Assembly: GCA_963969595.1 (NCBI GenBank)
Contig: OZ018411.1
Location: 3,660,501-3,724,500 of the forward strand
Reading direction: 5' to 3'
Length of the DNA: 64,000 nucleotides
Source of the DNA: Neckera pumila
Lineage: Eukaryota; Streptophyta; Bryopsida; Hypnales; Neckeraceae
The notes beneath the pieces were generated by a model. It saw only the letters and a list, made by a program, of their open reading frames with translations. It was not told the origin of the DNA and did not search any database. The position numbers were made by a program, and so were the translations under genes. Positions 57,422 through 64,000 of the stretch are shown piece by piece (the stretch's first letter is position 1; each line of letters opens with the position of its first letter).

Positions 57422-60400
57422 ATGCTAAAGCAGGGAAATAACTATCCGCGAACTCAAAGGAAGGCGTCGGAGGCCTTCGTGTCATGGAAAGACGTTGCCC
57501 CTTTGGAACGGACACACCAAAGGCCTTCCACATCAACATCAAAGGCACAAAGAGAATTGAAGAGGAAAGAAATGCCTTCATCGTCCACATTGTCTCCTAA
57601 GGGACCTTCATCTACTCAAGGAGGACGTCAACTAACTACCACTGGTGCGTCTCCACTTAAGAATTTGCCCACCAACACAGTGCAATCATTAACAGATGAA
57701 AGAATTTTCTGTAGGGCTGGAGTTGATTATAATGAATATGAAGGGCCGTCGCAAATGGCGGTCAAACAAAGTCAGCAATTGGTACCCAAAAGAAACCACG
57801 TCATGCAATATGAGCAGAGGAGGTCATCTGCTGGACAAGTGGAAGGCATATCGGCATCTCGTGGAACACCCCGCACGCGTACAACCTCGGAGGAAGATGA
57901 GGAGGTATGTTTCCGCACCTGCTAGAGATCTTCTATTGTGGTATAATTTACTTCAGTGTTCTGGTGTTCACTAGTATGTGAGAGTGGTGTCTTATTCAAG
58001 AATGGCGCCAGTTTAAGTCACGCCATTTGCTTTAAGGAATTGTCCTCAGAATACAAAAGCTTGGAGGTTCATGGCTAATGTCGCATTAACTACGTATGTG
58101 CAAGAGCTGTCAAGGGTACATGAGGACGAGGTAGATAATGTCGACTTTGATAGTCCCCAGCCACGTCCCGACCAGGACCCGCAAGCGGTGGTTGCTTTCA
58201 ACAAAGAAGTAAATGAGGACAATCCTTTAGAAAGCGAAGAGGAAAGAGCAATTGCACATGGAGTGCAGTACAAAGGACTTCATGAGCCACAGAACGACAG
58301 GCAAATGTTGGAGATCACATTGGCAGAGGAAACATCAAAACGAAAAGACAGGAGGCAGGCGCAGGCAACCAGAGAAAGAGAAGGGATTAGACGGAAGAAA
58401 GAAGGCCTCCCAATGAATTTTCGCTCGGTGGATGAATACACAAAGAAGCCTAACGGACTGGGAGTGGGGGCTTGGAGGAAAGAATTGATGCTTTTGTCAA
58501 GGGATTTGGATCTAGCTATTGGTAATATAAACCAGCAGCTTGAAGGGGCAGTGCAAGAGATAGCAGAGTGGATTCAACATACATGGGAGTATAGTTCACC
58601 AGTGAAGTTTTCATTTTTGAAGGAGGTGATAGGTCAGGGTGTGACACTGAGGAGAGCTGAACTGTGGAAAAGAATCTGCAATAATGAACCAAAGCCGGAT
58701 GGTATGTCGGATAGAACTTGGAGGACACTAGAAAGACAAATGCAGAGTCCAACATACATTCAAAAGTTTGATAGTTGTAGAAAAGCAAATGCAAGCAGAG
58801 TCAATTTTGGCAGAACTGGTCCTTCCGGTGAAATAGGCGTACGGGAGAGACTACGGAGGCAATTGAGGAGATCTCCAGATCCTCAAGAAATCAGCTATGA
58901 GATGGCTCGTAATAAAGGTCACGGAGGAGTATATCGAAAAAAAAAGGCATATATGAATGTCATGCACAATCGAGAAGGAGTTGGGCATTTGGCATTGCAA
59001 GGTTCACACATCGCAAGGCCCACTAACAATTCTTACAAGAACATCAGCTTAGTGGATGACCACGGCAAACTTAATGTTGACGTAGGTGACAAAGAAGATG
59101 CTGAAATTGTTCATGGAGGAAGGGACAGAGAAGCCCATGGAAACATTGTCCAGTCACTTTCAGTAGTGGAGATAGCGCAACATCCAGTAGTCATAAAAAT
59201 GATGGAACGTCTTGAAGCGTTGGAAGGACGCCAGATTGCAGTGTTGGACAGGAATGCTGCTGTAACTAGCAACAGTATTCTAGCAGATGGACAAGAAGGA
59301 GCGCGGTCGGCAAAAAGGCAGAAAAATGTTGCCAAAGGGCAAGTACGTTGGCTTCTTTGCCATATTTCATGTGAATGAAGTAGGTATTGCTTTAAGAAAA
59401 AAACTTTTATGCACTATTCAGTTTTAAGCTTGCATGTATATCTGTCACTTCAAAAGTAACAAGTGGACGGTAGAGATTATTTTTCATGTGGAGGTCTTAC
59501 TTTGTTAATCCCTTTTTTTCTCCTTCAAAGTTTGCATTTGAAGGTTATTATGATGTCTACAATATTTTGGAACGTTTTCAATGTTTGACTCATGCAAACA
59601 AAAGGTCTTTGGATAATTGAAGGTCTATTCCTATTCCTAGTGAATAAGTCTGGAACTCTAGAATGGAAGCGCTCCTGATAGCACAATTAGAAATAGTTGT
59701 TGTCCCTTTTTAGCGATACAGTAAGGAAGGCATGGTTTTTTGGAAATTGTTTGCTAATTGTACAGTACAGAAAAACACAAAGGAAAGTCGTAGAAGGGCA
59801 TTTTGTTTTGGAAGGATGGAAATTCATTTCGATTGTGTATGCCAAATTCCTCAAAATTGTGTTGAAGTAGTCATTGGAAATTGTGAGCGCCGTCAAAAAA
59901 GCATGCATGTGGAAACTGAACTGACACTCCAAAGAAACAATTGATGTACAACGTTGCACTTTTTCTCTAGGTGTAGGGTTTCTGTTTCTTTGAAGTATCT
60001 GAATTTGAAGTATGTATTAGTAAATGGTAGGGTAATTGTGGGACAAGGGTGCGTGCTTAGCATATTGAAGGTGCTAAGGGTAGAGGGTGGGAAGTAGTCT
60101 TTACCTAGCTTTAGTAGCCTTGGAAAGATCGTTCACCTGAATTAGAAGACTGAGATAGCGAGAATTCAGCCCCCACCCCTCCAAGTGCTTGAGATTTGAA
60201 TTTCGGCAAAATGATATGTCCTTCTTCAGTTTCCAGTGCACTTGCATATTTTGACAATGAATATTTTTGTTCATCATGGTGATGTCATGAATTGCCATAA
60301 CATCTAAGGCAATTGAAATTGTGTTGTTGGAACTGATTACTTTGGCAATTGTCATAGGACACAATAGCATTTGTATTCAATTGTTCTGTCTTACTTTTTA

Positions 60401-60592
60401 TATATTGTAAGAGATTATAGTTAACATTGTGGCAATTAGGAACATGTTCTAAGATATTTTTTTTTAATCCGTTCTTAGGGGGATTAATTGCCTGAATGTA
60501 AATATGAGAGATAGTATTCTGAGATCATTTTCCATTATTTTCAGGATATTGGACAGAGACATGAAGACAAAGGAGACAAAGGAACTGTCTAG
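57422..60592 (+). CDS. TNPA-like CACTA protein (Transposase_24-like), spliced
   Basis: Three inferred exons: 57422-57904, 58050-59342 and 60545-60592, with introns GTATGT..CAG and GTACGT..CAG. All junctions are phase 0, which gives 607 aa. The first exon is Ser/Thr/Lys-rich. The second holds, at about residues 382-460, a basic segment with RTWRTLERQM, FDSCRKANASRVNF, GPSGEIGVRERL and GHGGVYRKK, the layout of Transposase_24, a plant En/Spm-associated domain thought to act in DNA binding at subterminal repeats. A predicted helix around VIKMMERLEALEGRQIAVLD near the end may be a coiled coil. No stop or frameshift was found. A 5' exon before 57422 is possible: TTAG precedes this ATG directly. Confidence 0.7.
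59343..60544 (+). other. Inferred large intron of the TNPA-like gene
   Basis: 1,202 bp, GTACGT to TTTTCAG. Retention would add a short tail ending at the stop at 59376-59378, so an alternative 3' end is possible. Confidence 0.45.
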
Positions 60593-61578
60593 TGTGGGCC
60601 ACCTAAAAGGAGAGGCAAATACAACTGAAGGAAGTTTAATGGTCAAAGTTTAGCACAGTATTAAGTGGTGAAGGGGGTGGCAGGTATTCGTAAATGTATG
60701 TGGATTTTGATTGCCTTTGTGAAACCATATATTAGAGTGAAGTAGGATTGCCTACAATTTTAGAATTTCAGAGAGCAGAACCTTTTGTTCACTGCAGGTA
60801 TGGAAGTGATGAGAGCATTGAAGACTTCCAACAGAATAAGATGGAATTATGACAACTGCGGCATTGTACAAAGGATTGCAAAGGTGTGCAAGGGGAGAAT
60901 ATGAATAGAGCCTACAGAAGGATTGAAACACGTTGTTGCTTTGCAACAATGTACTCTACTGTACAAAGGCTCACGATAAATTTAAGTGGACTAAGCAGTT
61001 GCAATTCATCTAGTAGTATGTGTATGTTTTTTTTAATAATGATATTTCATATGTGTACATGTAATCTTGTCTTGCCAAACCCAAGGCATAACATCTATAA
61101 ATGAGAGAGCGAAGTCACTATAAGAAGAGCAAAGTGGGTCGTGTCCTTTCAGAACTTCAAGTGCCAGCCCATGGCACATGCAACATTGCAGAGAACAAAG
61201 TGCCGCTCTGAGAGAACGTTGTCCATTAGTAATCGAGATATGGCCGAGGAGATCAACAACGACCTGAAATTCTTGTCTAAGAGTAAATATAAGATACAAA
61301 TTGAATTAAAAAACTCAAACATACAAAACTAAATTTAGCATTTATAAAGACCATATGTCACAGGTTATGGTCCCTCAAATTTCTATGGAACTAGCACTAT
61401 GGAATTGACTCATCTCTGTCAACAGGCACTAAGAAATTGACAAAATCCTGTCACAAATACATTGAAATTGACACATTCCTGTCAAAAGAACGTCCGAATC
61501 AACCCCTCGTAAATGACAAAGCAGTTGAGAGAAACATGTCAATTTTTTGTCATATGGGATACAGGTTCTCTTGTAGTG
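60593..61578. other. CACTA right arm and subterminal repeats
   Basis: The last 230 bases contain about ten TTGACA/TGTCA words in both orientations, for example AAATTGACAAAATCCTGTCA, up to the terminal TTCTCTTGTAGTG. Before that, AT-rich sequence without a recognised gene. Confidence 0.6.
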
Positions 61579-61581
61579 CTA

Positions 61582-62690
61582 GCTTTTCAAACATGTATGA
61601 CACATCATCTAATTTGTCCTGATCAGAGTGCTACATTGCTCTATTTACTTGGGACTTCCAAACTCTCTCACCTCATCTCTTGCAAGGCTTGGGGAGTCAT
61701 CTCAATGTCCCCCTTGTTCACCAATGTGGCACGGACACTCCTTATAATGAAGATTGTGACAATTAATCAAGGTTTTGATTTATAAGAAAAAATAAGTAAA
61801 TAAAAAAATATAACAAAAACATACACTATGGTCATGTTGGTTGCATTTCAACACCAAATGTTGATGGAAAAATTCCTGGTTTATTTGGAAGAATAGCTTA
61901 TGGGCTAATTCTGCATTAATAGCCATTGCGATTTGTCTCCAAGGCTCCTAAACGATTTCATGACGTCTTCTTTGAAAATGTCAATAGACCTTTTAAATTT
62001 GGCTTCACCATTTCCGCAACCGAGAGGATTTTGATTGGAATGCCATTGATGCTAAATAACCAATGACCTAGAATTAAGTGGCACCAATTGATTTAAAGTA
62101 CGGTTGCTCACAAAGAGGTTCTACCAAAGTTGTGGAGGTATATAATGAACGAGAATAAATGTCAGTACTGGTGCCATGGTCCGGTTTTACATTCTAATAT
62201 TCTCTTGTTCTATCCGTTCTATATGCTAGGCTGCTTTTAGGGCATCATTCAAGGTGTGGGATATGTGAGTTCAAAAATTTCCCTCAAGATAGTTTGTTTA
62301 TTGAATCCTTGGATGAAGTGAAACTTAATGGTTTCATCCATGAGATGGTTTCCAACAAATTAGATGATAATCCTATTGAAACAACAAATGAATTCTGGGA
62401 TTCCTTGGTTGGGCCTTGACACACATTTCCATAAGAACCACTTAGATACTTTGGTGTCCGGTCTAGGGCTGAAATTGCCTACCAATGCCATTTGAAGGGT
62501 CGGCCAATTAGGTTATGACTTAGCTCTTCAAAAATTACATTAGTTACAAGGGTTTAAATATTCCATTTAATGTGGTTAGAGGGATCTTTGTGAGTCATTT
62601 TTTTGAATTTTGGAAGGTGTACTTATGGGCATAGTTTGAAGTGTCAAGGTTGTTTGCACTTCAATGAATATATCCTAGAGAACCATCATG
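61582..62690. other. Right flank of CACTA element, no gene recognised
   Basis: AT-rich, no long ORF. Nothing supported. Confidence 0.4.
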
Positions 62691-63728
62691 GCATCTACCA
62701 AATTTGAAGGATCTATGTGCCATTTCTGGTATGTTTATCCAAGAATTTTAAAAAATAAATTAACCATAGGATATTGTACTTGAATTGTCTTAGGTCATGC
62801 AATAAAATTTTTGTGGCATTTGACTATACAAATTGGAAGATATTAGCATTCATTCTTAAAAACATAGTTTTTTGAACGTTGGCTTGCAATTTTAGATGAC
62901 TTTGACAACCATTTGTGGAATTTCTTTGCACTATAGCGTTTGATTTTAAATTTTCTTGTAATAAATTTTTTAATAAAAACCCGAGGATAAAAATTCCAAA
63001 CCAAAAATACTTGATTTTCATTCTTTAAAAAAATGTTAAGCACAAATAGATTCTAGATTGAAAAAATACTAAATTGCTAATATCTCTAAGATGGAATTGA
63101 AATGCTAAAATTTAACTAGTGAAATTGTTCTAGCAAGCAAACTTTACCTTTTCAAAGTGTTTTTTTCAAGAAATTGTAAAAATTGCATTTAGAAATGAAT
63201 TCCTATAAGTTATTTTCTTAAAACAATGCTAACATTGCCCCCCAAATAAGATTCTCTATAACTTTCTCATCACTAGTCCATATAGAAAGAATCAAAGCTT
63301 CACATATAAACAAAAATATAAGATTTATGCCATATTTAACTAAATCTGGACTATTCATCAAATCTGGACTATGCAAAATCTATGACAGTCCTAGATTTTC
63401 ATCGGGATATCTCCCGCTGTCATAGATTTTGCATAATCCAAATTTGATGAATAGTCCAGATTTAGTTAAATATGGCATATTTGAAGGAAAAAAAATTAAA
63501 ATTTGATTTGATTTTTTGTGATTTTTTCTTTTATTGTTTGTTGAACTCAATTCTAGGATTTTTGTGGTATATCTGTTGCTCCCAAGCACCAATTGAAATA
63601 AAAAGCACATTTGCACAAAGCTAATAAGTTTTTCTATCTTATGAAAAACTTTCAAAAATTGAAGTCACAAGAGTCTGCTCAAAATCCAGTTTGTCCCTCA
63701 AGGGGACAATGGGACCTCTAGAGATTAA
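62690..63728. mobile_element. Diverged TTAA-family element, copy E
   Basis: It shares with copy D the TAACCATAGGAT word, the central AT-rich body and the end GTCCCTCAAGGGGACAATGG, ending GACCTCTAGAGATTAA. The left edge is lost or too diverged to place. A younger foldback MITE (63327-63478) is nested inside. Confidence 0.45.
63327..63478. mobile_element. Foldback MITE nested in copy E
   Basis: 152 bp with arms of about 62 bases, near perfect: ATGCCATATTTAACTAAATC at the left and its complement at the right, around a short centre. ATTT directly outside both ends may be the target duplication. A diverged half-copy starts at about 63757 (ATGCCACATTTAACTACTTC). Confidence 0.7.
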
Positions 63729-63824
63729 AACATAACAAATGCAAATCACTTAATATATGCCACATTTAACTACTTCTGTACTATTCAAAGAAATCTGTAC
63801 TAAGCATCCAAAAATCTCCGTATA

Positions 63825-63995
63825 ATAACATTGGCAGATTTCCTGATGATTGTATAGACCTCTTGACGCTTGTATAGATCTCCAGATGTTTTGTATTGAT
63901 CTCCCAATGTTTCGGATTATTTCTTGATGGCAATTTTTTTCTCCCAATGTTTTGAATTATTTCTTGATGACCCATTTTTTTTCTTCCGATGACCA
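63825..63995. repeat. Imperfect minisatellite at window end
   Basis: The words TCTCCCAATGTTT and TTATTTCTTGATG recur with a period of about 25-50 bases. The window ends inside or just after it. Confidence 0.45.
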
Positions 63996-64000
63996 TTATT

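Larger units (their letters stand above)
33566..61578 (-). mobile_element. 28-kb CACTA (En/Spm) transposon with nested chromovirus
   Basis: The left end is CACTATAAGGAAA and the right end is the complement of TTCTCTTGTAGTG (CACTACAAGAGAA). Both subterminal zones repeat TTGACA/TGTCAA words and both hold AAATGACAAAG, the expected transposase-binding layout. Inside are a leftward TNP2-type gene and a rightward TNPA-like gene. The length is 28,013 bp, or about 22.1 kb without the gypsy insertion, which is large for the superfamily. The orientation given is that of the transposase gene. The transposase is broken, so mobility would need help from another copy. Confidence 0.85.

Noticed and set aside
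1..64000. tRNA, rRNA, CRISPR array or bacterial-type operon
   Set aside because: No cloverleaf with A and B boxes, no rRNA core and no regular direct-repeat/spacer array was seen on reading.

Overview
The window looks like nuclear DNA of a land plant. It is AT-rich and gene-poor, holds plant-type LTR retrotransposons and a CACTA (En/Spm) transposon, and carries intronless F-box/kelch genes of the plant KMD/SAGL1-like kind. A non-seed plant (moss, lycophyte or fern) is my guess, but nothing here settles the clade.

Left half (about 4.2 to 29.8 kb): three head-to-tail segmental duplicates on the + strand. Each has a conserved upstream block, a TATA-like box, a long leader, one F-box/kelch gene and a 3' flank of imperfect repeats (2, 3 and 4 copies). 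Genes 1 (6039-7232) and 3 (26951-28156) are intact. Gene 2 is split at about 55 % of its length by a full-length Ty1/copia element (10820-16355, antisense) with near-identical LTRs, an open 1482-aa polyprotein and a GAATC target duplication. Its primer-binding site matches the anticodon region of initiator tRNA-Met. Because the units are paralogous, one unit often shows the empty site of an insertion in another. This gives exact boundaries for two TTAA-duplicating elements, a LINE-like tail and a poly-T micro-insertion.

Dispersed small elements: a family of 0.27-1.25 kb elements with ends near TTAACCCYTAAAGGAC (piggyBac-like target choice, no transposase seen); PIF/Harbinger-like MITEs with TAA/TTA duplications and GRGCAT ends; several foldback or TA-flanked MITEs.

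Right half (33566-61578): one CACTA transposon of 28,013 bp with matching TIRs, shared subterminal TGACA/TGTCA motifs and a CTA target duplication. It carries a leftward, decayed TNP2-type transposase gene (42.7 to 37.5 kb) and a rightward, apparently intact TNPA-like (Transposase_24-like) gene (57.4 to 60.6 kb). A Ty3/gypsy chromovirus (42890-48751, ATTCA duplication) has inserted just upstream of the transposase gene, and its own pol is broken by a stop and two frameshifts. A degenerate coding block near 53.7-54.5 kb may be a lost exon set or captured host sequence.

No rRNA, tRNA, CRISPR or bacterial-type operon was seen. Apart from the F-box genes, every recognisable coding region belongs to a mobile element.
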